This document shows, piece by piece, positions 16,412 to 23,949 of a stretch of 28,398 nt of DNA. The notes under the pieces are model-generated. The model searched no databases and was not told the origin of the DNA. It saw only the letters and a list, made by a program, of their open reading frames with translations. Location of the stretch: NCBI GenBank assembly GCA_036553725.1, contig DATBOO010000181.1:1-28398 (forward strand), given 5' to 3'. Numbering within the stretch: position 1 is the stretch's first letter; every line of letters starts with the position of its first letter. Source of the DNA: Bog-756 sp036553725 (lineage in GTDB: Bacteria; Actinomycetota; Acidimicrobiia; Acidimicrobiales; RAAP-2). Made by a program: the position numbers and the translations under genes.

Positions 16412-17430
16412 GCCACCACCGCCGACTGGTCGGGGCCGCCATCGCCGCCGTGACCGGTAGACGGAAGCCAGTCGCCGAGGTCGCCGCCGCCGGCGTCATC
16501 GAGCAGGTACCGCGCCACGGCCCGGCCCAACTCCCCCGGTCCGGAACCGGTGAGGGCATGCCGGAGGACGACCAGTCCGTCCGACGACGCCATCATCCCG
16601 GTCAGTCGGATGGGGGCGGTCCCGGCCACGGCGACCCCCTCCGACCCGCGATCGGCGCCCTCAGCGGCCCAGACGGCGTGGGCCCCGACGGGCAGCGTGC
16701 AACCGGCACCCAATTCGGCCAGGAACGAACGCTCGGCGGTGACCAGCAGCCCGACGGCCGGGTCATCGACGGCGGCCAGGACCGAGCGGGTGACGGGGTC
16801 GTCGGCCCGGCACTCCACCGCCAGCGCTCCTTGCCCGACCTGGGGGAGCATCATCTCCGGCTCGAGCACCTCGATCTCGAGACCCTCGGGCGGGGACCAC
16901 CCGAGCCGGTCGACCGCTGCCTGGGCCACCACCACGGCGGCCGTGCCCCCCGCGCCGGCGGCCGCCAGTCGGGTGGCCAGGTTGCCCCGCAACCCGGTGA
17001 AGGTGAGGTCGGGCCGGCGGTTGGCCAACTGCACGCGGCGGCGGGCTGAGCCGGTGGCCACCGTCGACCCGGTGGGCAGGGTCTCGATGGTGCCGCCGAC
17101 CAGCACGTCACGGGCATCGGCCCTCTCCGGGAACGCCGCCAGCACCAACTCCGGGACGCCCTGAGCCGGCCCGGCCGGCAGGTCCTTGGCCGAATGGACG
17201 GCGGCGTCGGCGTCGCCCCGCACCACCGCCCGCTGCACCTCCTTGACGAAGACGCCCTGTCCGCCGAGCCGGTCGATCGGGACGTCTGCCCGCCGATCGC
17301 CCTCGGTCTCGACCACCACCAGTGCGGTCGCGGTCCCGGCCCGCTCGAGCAGGGTCGCCACCCGGCGCGCCTGCCACAGGGCCAGCGGTGATCCACGGGT
17401 GGCGAGCCGGACGACCGACCGCTCACTCAC
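16408..17430 (-). CDS. hemC: hydroxymethylbilane synthase (porphobilinogen deaminase)
   Basis: A 340-residue HemC that polymerises four porphobilinogens into hydroxymethylbilane. The N-terminal TRGSPLALWQA, the HSAKDLPAGPAQGVPE substrate region at about 79-94 and the ELGAGCTLPVGAHA motif are all present. The Cys in the last motif, near residue 244, carries the dipyrromethane cofactor. The start GTG at 17430 (MSERSVVRLATRG) lies 23 nt after the hemA stop. In-frame sequence further upstream runs back into hemA and is not family-like. Length is slightly above the usual 310 because of small C-domain insertions. Confidence 0.96.
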   Translation of the reverse strand: MSERSVVRLATRGSPLALWQARRVATLLERAGTATALVVVETEGDRRADVPIDRLGGQGVFVKEVQRAVVRGDADAAVHSAKDLPAGPAQGVPELVLAAFPERADARDVLVGGTIETLPTGSTVATGSARRRVQLANRRPDLTFTGLRGNLATRLAAAGAGGTAAVVVAQAAVDRLGWSPPEGLEIEVLEPEMMLPQVGQGALAVECRADDPVTRSVLAAVDDPAVGLLVTAERSFLAELGAGCTLPVGAHAVWAAEGADRGSEGVAVAGTAPIRLTGMMASSDGLVVLRHALTGSGPGELGRAVARYLLDDAGGGDLGDWLPSTGHGGDGGPDQSAVVA

Positions 17431-17453
17431 GGGAGAGACCCACGGGCCACCGG

Positions 17454-18737
17454 CTAGAGGTCGAACAGCGTCCGGAGTGCTTCCACCAGCCGCTCGCTCC
17501 TCGGAGTCCCGGCGGCGTCCTTCAGGACCACCGTCGGCTGATGAAGCAATTTGGCCACCATGGCGCGAGTGACCGCATCGACCTGATCCCACTGCTCGTC
17601 GGACAGCTCCGAGCGCTTCGACCGCTGCCGGTCGAACTCCGCCCGGCGGGCCTCTTCCACGCGGGCCCTCAGGGCCGAGACCATAGGGGCGGCGTCCCGG
17701 GCCCGGGAGGCCACCCGGTACCGCTCCACCTCGTCGGTGACGATGCGAGTCGCTCCGGCCACTTCCTCCTCGCGGCCGGTGAGCGCGTCGGCCACGGCGG
17801 CGCGGAGCGCCTCCATGTCGAGCAGCACCACCCCGGCGAGCCCGGTCGGGGCCGGCTCCACATTGCGGGGGACGCCGAGGTCAACGACCACCAACGGGTC
17901 GACGGGATCGCGTCCGGCCGCGGCGGCCTCGAGCATCGGGCGGTCGATGATCGGATGGGTGGTCCCCACCGATGTGAACACCACATCGGCCGAGGAAAGG
18001 AACGGTCCCAGGTCGTCGAGCGACCCAGTGGTGACTATGGCCGCGTCGCCACCGGAGAGCGCGTCGGCCACCGCCTCGGCCCGGTCGGGGGTGCGGTTGG
18101 CGATGGCCAGGGCGGCCGTTCCCCGACCGGCCAGGGCCTGGGCCACCCCCTCGCCCATCTCCCCGGCCCCCACCACCAGCACCCGGGCGCCGTCGAGGCC
18201 GCCGCGGCGCCGACCGGCGGCCAGGGCCACGGCCCCGTGAGACAGCGAGGTGATGCCGCGGGCGATGGCCGTCTCCGATCGGACCCGCTTGCCGGTCTCG
18301 ACGGCGTGGCGGAAGAGGGCGCCGAGCACCGGCCCGGACGCCTGCTCGGACTGCGCCTTCTCCCAGGCCCGCCGGACCTGGCCCAGGACCTCGGACTCCC
18401 CGAGCACGGCCGAGTCGAGCCCGGCGGCGACGGTGAACAGGTGGTCGGCGACGTCGTCGTCGAATCGGACCATCAGATGCTCGGCCAGCGTGTCCGCCGG
18501 GCTCCCACTGATAGTGGCCAGGAACTCCTGCAGTTCGGCCACGCCGTCATGGAACCGCTCGACGACGGCGTAGACCTCGGTGCGCAGGCAGGTGGAGAGG
18601 ATGACGGCCTCGGAGAGGTTGGACTTGTCCCGCAGACAACCGAGGGCCTTGGGCAGGGCGGCATCGGTCACCGCCACCTGCTCGAGCAGATCGAGCGGGG
18701 ACTGGCGCTGCTCGATGCCCACCACGATCACAGACAC
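17454..18737 (-). CDS. hemA: glutamyl-tRNA reductase
   Basis: A 427-residue HemA that reduces glutamyl-tRNA(Glu) to glutamate-1-semialdehyde with NADPH, the committed and usually regulated step of haem synthesis. The catalytic Cys is C50 in ILSTCLRTEVYAV. The usual Asn after this Cys is Leu here. The GLDSAVLGESEVLGQVRRAW region and the NADPH-binding VLVVGAGEMGEGVAQAL follow. The last 100 residues form the dimerisation helices. The start GTG at 18737 has no obvious Shine-Dalgarno sequence. A 222-bp leader separates it from rex and may hold a promoter and a short upstream open frame. Confidence 0.96.
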   Translation of the reverse strand: MSVIVVGIEQRQSPLDLLEQVAVTDAALPKALGCLRDKSNLSEAVILSTCLRTEVYAVVERFHDGVAELQEFLATISGSPADTLAEHLMVRFDDDVADHLFTVAAGLDSAVLGESEVLGQVRRAWEKAQSEQASGPVLGALFRHAVETGKRVRSETAIARGITSLSHGAVALAAGRRRGGLDGARVLVVGAGEMGEGVAQALAGRGTAALAIANRTPDRAEAVADALSGGDAAIVTTGSLDDLGPFLSSADVVFTSVGTTHPIIDRPMLEAAAAGRDPVDPLVVVDLGVPRNVEPAPTGLAGVVLLDMEALRAAVADALTGREEEVAGATRIVTDEVERYRVASRARDAAPMVSALRARVEEARRAEFDRQRSKRSELSDEQWDQVDAVTRAMVAKLLHQPTVVLKDAAGTPRSERLVEALRTLFDL

Positions 18738-18777
18738 CGGGCGACCGCCTTCACGGCTCCCGAGCCCCGGTGGCGCC

Positions 18778-18837
18778 TCATCGGGTCACGGTCCCGATCG
18801 GCTGGCAGCACGGCAGGTCCTGAGGGCACACGTCCAC
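18778..18837 (-). CDS. possible leaderless Cys-containing leader peptide upstream of hemA
   Basis: A 19-codon frame (GTG at 18837, TGA at 18780-18778) would encode MDVCPQDLPCCQPIGTVTR, with three Cys. The GTG lies exactly 6 nt after a TACGCT hexamer, the same arrangement as other predicted leaderless starts here, and the stop is 40 nt before hemA. The same frame is open further upstream, but only from a TTG and through low-complexity sequence. Cys-rich leaderless upstream frames act as attenuators in mycobacteria, so a control role on hemA is conceivable. There is no homology support and it may be chance. Confidence 0.25.
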   Translation of the reverse strand: MDVCPQDLPCCQPIGTVTR

Positions 18838-18843
18838 CACCCA

Positions 18844-18849
18844 AGCGTA
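18844..18849 (-). promoter_or_regulatory. predicted -10 hexamer TACGCT upstream of hemA
   Basis: TACGCT fits TANNNT and lies in the 222-bp rex-hemA gap. A transcript from it would start at about 18837, at the GTG of the small frame, leaving about 100 nt before hemA. The -35 region is weak. Confidence 0.35.
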
Positions 18850-18959
18850 GGCCGGATCCGGGCGGTCCCATGCCGCGAGCCCCGAGCCGGCGGAGAGCGG
18901 CCCGCCGGGTGATGGGCCCGGGCGGGAAGTTATTGCCTCGGCCCACGGAGGGGGCGGGG

Positions 18960-19709
18960 TCAATCCGATGTGTTGCCGGTCAGCCCGACCGATCGGATCA
19001 CCGGCATGCGGTCGTCGCCGGTACTCTCGATACGCCGGGCCTGGTAGAAGCTCATGACCTGCAACTCGATGCTCAGGTCGACATAGCGCAGGAGCACGTC
19101 GGGGGGGACCTCCAGCACCTGGGGGGCGAAGTTGAGGATCGAGCGGACCCCGGAGACGACCATCAGGTCGGCCACCCGCTGGGCCACCGAGGCCGGGGTG
19201 GTGATGACCCCGATGGCCAGGGGAACCTCACCGGCGATGTCGGGGAGGTCGTCGGGGTGCCGGACCGTTACTCCGTCGACCCGCTCGCCGATGATGGCGG
19301 GGTCGGTGTCGAGCAGGGCGGTCACGTTGAAGTTGCGGGCCGCAAATCCCTGGGACCGGGCCAGGGCCCTCCCGAGGTTGCCGATGCCGGCGATCACCAC
19401 CGGCCACTCCCGATCGAGCCCGAGCTGGCGGTCGATCTGCTCGATGAGGAATGCGGTGTCGTACCCCGCGCCCCGGGTGCCGAACGAGCCCAGCAGCGAC
19501 AGGTCCTTTCTCACCTTGGCCGCATTGACCCGGGCCGACGAGGCGAGCAATTCCGACGAGACGGTGGTGGTGCCGGAACGGAGCAGCTCCTCCAGGATGC
19601 GCTGGTACACCGGGAGCCGGACGACGGTGGCCTCGGGGATCCGCCGGCCGCTCGGGGCCGTCGGGCCCGCCTTGAGATCGGGCATGGGAGCCGGGGGTTC
19701 GCTTGACAC
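18960..19709 (-). CDS. rex: redox-sensing transcriptional repressor Rex
   Basis: A Rex protein of 249 residues that represses respiratory genes until NADH displaces it. The N-terminal winged helix contains VVRLPVYQRILEELLR and then SSARVNAAKVRKDLSLLGSF, the recognition-helix signature of the family. The Rossmann part has VVIAGIGNLGRALA and the conserved LLDTDP and GVITTPA segments. The last helix (SIELQVMSFYQARR) is the dimer domain swap. I chose the GTG at 19709, which sits 7 nt after a TACGAT -10 hexamer. An ATG at 19685 would give 241 residues and fits the usual family start almost as well. Rex next to hemA is a known actinobacterial arrangement. Confidence 0.95.
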   Translation of the reverse strand: MSSEPPAPMPDLKAGPTAPSGRRIPEATVVRLPVYQRILEELLRSGTTTVSSELLASSARVNAAKVRKDLSLLGSFGTRGAGYDTAFLIEQIDRQLGLDREWPVVIAGIGNLGRALARSQGFAARNFNVTALLDTDPAIIGERVDGVTVRHPDDLPDIAGEVPLAIGVITTPASVAQRVADLMVVSGVRSILNFAPQVLEVPPDVLLRYVDLSIELQVMSFYQARRIESTGDDRMPVIRSVGLTGNTSD

Positions 19710-19716
19710 TGGTCGG

Positions 19717-19722
19717 ATCGTA
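19717..19722 (-). promoter_or_regulatory. predicted -10 hexamer TACGAT of rex
   Basis: TACGAT on the minus strand ends 7 nt before the rex GTG at 19709, predicting a leaderless rex mRNA. It lies in the 71-bp gap after the SAM-hydrolase gene. No inverted repeat resembling a Rex operator is visible next to it. Confidence 0.5.
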
Positions 19723-19780
19723 GGACCCGCGGGTCCCGCCCGGAAAGCCGGCGGCCGGGTTGCCGGGCTGGGGCCCGCGG

Positions 19781-20671
19781 TCAGGGTCCCGTGTCGTCGG
19801 GGCCCGCGACCGAGATGCGAACGGTCTCCCCTGGGCCGCTGATGCCGAGTTGCAGCGCCGCCGAGGCCCGGTCGAGCACCAGGGCCATCCGCCCGTTGGC
19901 ATCGAGGGCCAGTCCGAACTCGCCGTCGCCGAGCTCCGCGAAGGCCACCACCCTGCGAACCGGCGCGGACCGCCGACGCGCCGCGCCCTCCCCCTCCACC
20001 CGCGCCGTTGCCGTGCCGCCGGACAGGAGGCCGATCTCTTCGAGCACCGCGGGGCGTAGCCGCAGCTGGACGTTGCCGAAGTGGTCGATCCAGGTGACGG
20101 TGGTGATCACCGCCCACCCGGTCGGGGTGGACTCGACCCGGGGCTCGGGGCCCACCGCCACCCGGACGGTCAGCGACGCGGGGTCGACCTCGACCCCGAG
20201 GTCTGCGGAGTCACCCCCCATGACCAGATGTGCGGCCGCCGGGGCGAAGACGTCCCTGCCGTCGAAGGTCCTCCCCACCGGTCCGGACCGCCCCGCGGTG
20301 GCCCGGGCCGGGTCGAGCTGGATGACGCCGACCGCACCCCCCAGTTCCCTCGCCATCGGCACCAGGAGCCCGTTGTCCGGCCCGACCAGCCAGGCCGGAC
20401 CGTTCCCGGCGGTCCCGATGGCCACCCCCCGGCGGGCGGTGCCCACGCCGGGGTCGACCACGGCCAGGACGACGCCGGGGCCGAGGAAGGGTGCGCACCG
20501 CACCAGCATCCGGGCCCCGGAATCGACTTCGAACGGTGGGATCCGGTGCGAGATATCGATCACCGGTCGAGCGGGTGCCAGCCGGTTGAGCACGGCATGT
20601 ACCACACCGACGTACTCGTCGGAGGTGCCGTAGTCCGAGAGGAAGAAGACGGCCGGTGAATCAGCGTCCAT
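19781..20671 (-). CDS. SAM hydroxide adenosyltransferase family protein (DUF62)
   Basis: A 296-residue member of the DUF62 family, related to the fluorinase and chlorinase enzymes, which splits S-adenosylmethionine with water into adenosine and methionine. FLSDYGTSDEYVGVVHAV is the N-terminal adenosine-binding signature. The catalytic Asp and Arg are D73 and R80 in VVDPGVGTAR. The C-terminal beta domain contains WIDHFGNVQL. The third member of the known Asp-Arg-His triad should lie in an FHGRD motif, but this protein reads FDGRD, with D137 in place of His. The ATG at 20671 is preceded by a GGCGGAG sequence. It follows proC by 51 nt and is probably co-transcribed with it. Physiological role is unclear. 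Confidence 0.85.
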   Translation of the reverse strand: MDADSPAVFFLSDYGTSDEYVGVVHAVLNRLAPARPVIDISHRIPPFEVDSGARMLVRCAPFLGPGVVLAVVDPGVGTARRGVAIGTAGNGPAWLVGPDNGLLVPMARELGGAVGVIQLDPARATAGRSGPVGRTFDGRDVFAPAAAHLVMGGDSADLGVEVDPASLTVRVAVGPEPRVESTPTGWAVITTVTWIDHFGNVQLRLRPAVLEEIGLLSGGTATARVEGEGAARRRSAPVRRVVAFAELGDGEFGLALDANGRMALVLDRASAALQLGISGPGETVRISVAGPDDTGP

Positions 20672-20722
20672 GGGCTCCGCCGACGCCGACCGAAGTCAGG
20701 AGGCGCGCCCCCTCGTCGCCGC

Positions 20723-21514
20723 TCACCGCCCAAGCTGCTTGGAGCGCTCGGTGGCGGCGGCCACCGCTTCGATGAACGCCGAGCGCACCGCCTTGAACTC
20801 GAGGGTGCGCAAGGCGGCGGCGGTGGTGCCTCCGGGCGAGGTCACTGCGGCGCGCAGTTCAGCCGGGTCCTCTCCGGTGTCGGCCATCATCCGGGCCGAG
20901 CCGAGGATGGTCCCGACCACCAGCTGGCGGCTGACCGCCCGGGTGAGCCCGGCGCTGACCCCGGCCTCGATCATCGCCTCGGCCACCAAGAAGACATAGG
21001 CCGGGCCCGACCCCGATACTCCGGTGACGGCGTCGAGATGCCGTTCGGGAAGGCGCACCACCGAGCCCACCGAGGCCAGGATCCCTTCGGCCCAGTCGAG
21101 GTCGGCCGACTGCGCCGCGCTCCCCCCGGACATGCCCGCCACACCCGAGCCGACCAGGGACGGCGTGTTGGGCATGGCCCGCACGACCACGTCACCCGGC
21201 TGGAGCGCGGCCTCGAGTCGGGCCGACGACAGCCCGGCCACGATCGAGAGCACCCGCGTGATCCGCACCGAAGCCATCGTCCGGAGCACCGCCTCGGCCA
21301 CATCGGGCTTGACGGCCAGCACGGCCCCGTCGGCGGGAACCATCCCGTCCACCACCATCAACCCGGGATGAGCCTCGGTCAGGCGCCGGCGCTGGTCGGG
21401 GTCGGGCTCGCTCACCGCCAGTTCCCCGACCGGTGCCCATCCGCCGGAAATGAGGCCGCCGAGCAGGGCGGAGCCCATCTTTCCGCCGCCCACGACCAGG
21501 AGTTTCGGCGTCAC
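20723..21514 (-). CDS. proC: pyrroline-5-carboxylate reductase
   Basis: A 263-residue ProC that reduces pyrroline-5-carboxylate to proline with NAD(P)H. The N-terminal dinucleotide motif LLVVGGGKMGSALLGGL, the VVRAMPNTPSLVGSGV segment and the C-terminal signature SGSGPAYVFLVAEAMIEAGV with TSPGGTTAAALRTLE are all present. I chose the GTG at 21514, 7 nt after a TAGCGT hexamer. Extra in-frame residues further upstream (starting MPWAGHVV) do not resemble the family. It is the first gene of a probable two-gene unit with the SAM hydroxide adenosyltransferase gene. Confidence 0.96.
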   Translation of the reverse strand: MTPKLLVVGGGKMGSALLGGLISGGWAPVGELAVSEPDPDQRRRLTEAHPGLMVVDGMVPADGAVLAVKPDVAEAVLRTMASVRITRVLSIVAGLSSARLEAALQPGDVVVRAMPNTPSLVGSGVAGMSGGSAAQSADLDWAEGILASVGSVVRLPERHLDAVTGVSGSGPAYVFLVAEAMIEAGVSAGLTRAVSRQLVVGTILGSARMMADTGEDPAELRAAVTSPGGTTAAALRTLEFKAVRSAFIEAVAAATERSKQLGR

Positions 21515-21521
21515 TCGCGAG

Positions 21522-21527
21522 ACGCTA
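21522..21527 (-). promoter_or_regulatory. predicted -10 hexamer TAGCGT of proC
   Basis: TAGCGT ends 7 nt before the proC GTG at 21514, with no Shine-Dalgarno sequence between them. The spacing is identical to that at rex, so a leaderless proC mRNA is predicted. Confidence 0.5.
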
Positions 21528-21604
21528 CCAGTGCCCTGATCTCCGACTACATGACCGGCCCAGGGCATGGCGGCCGCGGACGGGACGGCCGCGGACGGGA
21601 CGGC

Positions 21605-22123
21605 TCAGGCGGAGGCGGCGCGGGCCGAGGCCGGTCGGCGCCGGTACTTGCCTTCGTACCCAATGGCCATCGCCGTCGGGAAGCAGGCATCGGTGTAGGC
21701 CAGGGACGCTCCCATGATCCGGTCCAGCTCCTCTTCGTCCACCCGCTCCACCGGGACCCGGCCTACCAGGTAGACGGCGTCCTCCGGCCCGAGGGCGAAG
21801 CCCATGCCGAGCAGGTCGCCGTTCTTCTTGAGCAGGTACTCCCAGGTGGCCTCGACGTTCGTCTCAGGACCCGGCATGAACTGGGTCTCGTGGTGGAGAG
21901 TCCGCTGCCGCAAGGTCAGCCAGACCGTCACGAACTCCTTCTCGTCCCCCTGCAGCCGGAGGTACCAGCGCGGGGCCCCGGACACCGGGTCGCCACCGGG
22001 TTGGCGATCGACCGCCACCAGCGCACCCCCCTCGGCGAGCTCCCGCTCGCCCCAGCGGTCGATCAGCTCGCAGACCGCCGCCCGTTCGTCGGCGCCGAGG
22101 AGGCCGCTCCACCGATCGGTCAT
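21605..22123 (-). CDS. YbjN domain-containing protein next to mshA
   Basis: A 172-residue protein with the YbjN / type-III-chaperone-like fold, judged from the pattern WYLRLQGDEKEFVTVWLTLRQ, the ETQFMPGPETNVEATWEYLL segment and the conserved C-terminal RVPVERVDEEELDRI. The same family follows mshA in mycobacteria, so the pairing is conserved, but the function is unknown. The ATG at 22123 overlaps the mshA stop as ATGA. A GTG two codons upstream is the only alternative. The cytoplasmic location is inferred from the lack of a signal peptide or membrane helix. Confidence 0.85.
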   Translation of the reverse strand: MTDRWSGLLGADERAAVCELIDRWGERELAEGGALVAVDRQPGGDPVSGAPRWYLRLQGDEKEFVTVWLTLRQRTLHHETQFMPGPETNVEATWEYLLKKNGDLLGMGFALGPEDAVYLVGRVPVERVDEEELDRIMGASLAYTDACFPTAMAIGYEGKYRRRPASARAASA

Positions 22124-23382
22124 GAGCACTCGACGAGCCGACCCACCGTCAGTTCGGCATAGATCTCACGGAGGAGGTGGGCCGCCCGGGCCCAGGTGTA
22201 CCGACGCGCCCTCAGTACGGCGCCGGTGCTCAGACGCTCGGCTAGCAGTGGCTCGGCCAGGATCTGCCGGACCCACGCGGCGAACGCCTCGGGCGAGGGA
22301 TCCTCGACCAGGTAGCCGGTCCGACCGTGGTCGATGAGGCTGCGCAGCCCTCCGACGTCCGAGGCCACCACCGGCGCCCCGCAGGCGGCGGCCTCCAGGG
22401 CGACCAGGCCGAATGACTCGGAGCGGCTCGGGACCAGACAGACGTCGGCGGCCCGGTAGTAGGTCGAGAGCAGCTCGTGCGGGCGGGGCGGGACGAAGAC
22501 CACCCGCTCCCCGAGACCCAGTTCGCCGACCAGCGCCAGGAGTCGCTCGACCTCGGCGCCGCCTCGCGGCCCGCTCGGACCACCGACCACCACCAGGCAG
22601 GCATCGGCCTGGTCGCGGCCCAGGGCGGCCAGGGTCCGCACGGCGACGGCCGCGCCCTTCAGGGGCTGTATCCGCCCGACGAAGAGCAGGAGCGGGCCCG
22701 TCTCGGGTAGTCCGAGGGCGCGTCGGGCCTGCTTGCGGTCGCCGGGACCGAAGAAGGCGTGATCGACGCCGGGGGCCACGATGCGGATCCGGGACGGGTC
22801 GGCGCCGTAGAGTTGGTGGATCTGCGCGGCCTCCACCGAGCAGGAGGCGAGCACGGTGTCGGAGCAGCGGATGATGGCGGACTCGGCCTCGGCCCGGTGG
22901 TGGGGGGCGTCGGCCTCGACCTCTTCGGGGCTGGCCTCGGCCTTCACCCGGTCGAGGGTGTGGAAGGTGGAGACGAGGGGCAGGTTCATCTGATGCTTGA
23001 TGATGTGGCCGGCCATGCCGCTCAACCAGTAGTTGGCGTGGACGGCATCGAAGGGGGGGTCCTCATCGGTGCCGAAGCCCTCCGACGTGTTCATGCGCTT
23101 GAGCACGCCATCGGCGAACTCCTCGACCACCCCGGGAAGCATCTCCTTGGCGACCGGTGTCGGCGGTCCGGCGGAGACGTGGTGGACACGGAACCCCGGC
23201 TCGATGCTGACGATGCACGGAAGGTCGTCGGCCCAGGCCCGGGTGAACACGTCGCAGGTCACCCCGGCCCGGGCCAGAGCCGAGGAGAGCTCGCGAACGT
23301 AGACGTTCATGCCGCCGCCGTCCCCCGTACCGGGTTGGGCCAAGGGCGAGGTGTGCAACGAAAGGACGGCCAGACGCCTCAT
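22120..23382 (-). CDS. mshA: D-inositol-3-phosphate glycosyltransferase (mycothiol biosynthesis)
   Basis: A 420-residue GT-B glycosyltransferase that joins N-acetylglucosamine to inositol-3-phosphate, the first step of mycothiol synthesis. The N-terminal LSLHTSPLAQPGTGDGGGMN is the specific MshA signature. DAVHANYWLSGMAGH and PLVSTFHTLDRVKA are donor- and acceptor-side regions, and the C-terminal SRSESFGLVALEAAACG contains the E-x7-E nucleotide-sugar motif. The ATG at 23382 matches the family start and lies 9 nt after a TAGGAT hexamer. MshA indicates that the organism makes mycothiol, an actinobacterial thiol, if the other msh genes are present elsewhere. It is coupled to the YbjN-like gene. 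Confidence 0.95.
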   Translation of the reverse strand: MRRLAVLSLHTSPLAQPGTGDGGGMNVYVRELSSALARAGVTCDVFTRAWADDLPCIVSIEPGFRVHHVSAGPPTPVAKEMLPGVVEEFADGVLKRMNTSEGFGTDEDPPFDAVHANYWLSGMAGHIIKHQMNLPLVSTFHTLDRVKAEASPEEVEADAPHHRAEAESAIIRCSDTVLASCSVEAAQIHQLYGADPSRIRIVAPGVDHAFFGPGDRKQARRALGLPETGPLLLFVGRIQPLKGAAVAVRTLAALGRDQADACLVVVGGPSGPRGGAEVERLLALVGELGLGERVVFVPPRPHELLSTYYRAADVCLVPSRSESFGLVALEAAACGAPVVASDVGGLRSLIDHGRTGYLVEDPSPEAFAAWVRQILAEPLLAERLSTGAVLRARRYTWARAAHLLREIYAELTVGRLVECS

Positions 23383-23391
23383 GCGCCGCCG

Positions 23392-23397
23392 ATCCTA
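23392..23397 (-). promoter_or_regulatory. predicted -10 hexamer TAGGAT of mshA
   Basis: TAGGAT lies 9 nt before the mshA ATG at 23382, in the 29-bp gap after the XRE regulator gene. It would give a leader of only one to three bases. The spacing is longer than at the best cases in this window. Confidence 0.4.
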
Positions 23398-23411
23398 CCG
23401 GGAGGCCTCGA

Positions 23412-23933
23412 TCAGCCCGCGACCGCGGCGGAATCGCTGCTGGAGCCGGCGTCCCCGGCCCCGCCGGCGGGGCTTCCGGGGCTTCCGGGGCTGGCCTGCT
23501 CCCTCGCACCGTCGTCTGCGGAGCTGGTCACCCGGATGCCGGCCGCGTGGTCGTCGTTCTCGTGGCGGAACGACAGGTAGATGCGCATCAGCGCCTGGCG
23601 CTGGTCCTCGGTGAGGTGGTGATCGGCGAATATGTGCCGGGAGAGATCGGTGTCGCCGTCCGGCTTTTCGAGGATTCCGGCCTGGACGTAGAGCGTCTCG
23701 GCCGAGATGCGCAGGGCCTTGGCGATCTGTTGCAGGATCTCGGCCGAGGGCCGCCGGAGACCCCGTTCGATCTGGCTGAGGTACGGGTTGGAGATCCCCG
23801 CCAGCTCGGACAGCCTACGGAGGGAAAGGCGCGCCGAGCTCCGCTGTTCACGGATGAACGAGCCCAACTCGTTGAACCGCTCGGGCAACTCCTTGACGAA
23901 CTGGGCGCCCTCGGTGCGAACGGGATCCTTCAC
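23412..23933 (-). CDS. XRE-family helix-turn-helix transcriptional regulator
   Basis: A 173-residue regulator with a Cro/C1-type DNA-binding domain at about residues 23-80. The helix-turn-helix runs from LSLRRLSELAGISNPYLSQI through RGLRRPSAEILQQIAKALRI. The upstream FVKELPERFNELGSFIREQR is shared with the mycobacterial Rv0474 type, a close actinobacterial relative. Residues 90-135 hold a second small segment (ADHHLTEDQRQALMRIYLSF). The last 35 residues are a Gly/Ser/Pro-rich tail, probably disordered. The start is GTG at 23933, 16 nt after the RsiG-like gene, with which it is probably co-transcribed. The target genes are unknown. Confidence 0.88.
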   Translation of the reverse strand: MKDPVRTEGAQFVKELPERFNELGSFIREQRSSARLSLRRLSELAGISNPYLSQIERGLRRPSAEILQQIAKALRISAETLYVQAGILEKPDGDTDLSRHIFADHHLTEDQRQALMRIYLSFRHENDDHAAGIRVTSSADDGAREQASPGSPGSPAGGAGDAGSSSDSAAVAG

Positions 23934-23949
23934 GGCCGGGCCGGGACCT

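Noticed and set aside
17322..19706. A 794-codon open frame on the plus strand, antisense to hemC, hemA and rex
   Set aside because: It mirrors the coding strand of three well-recognised genes, has Gly/His/Asp-rich composition typical of reversed high-GC codons, and contains no known motif.
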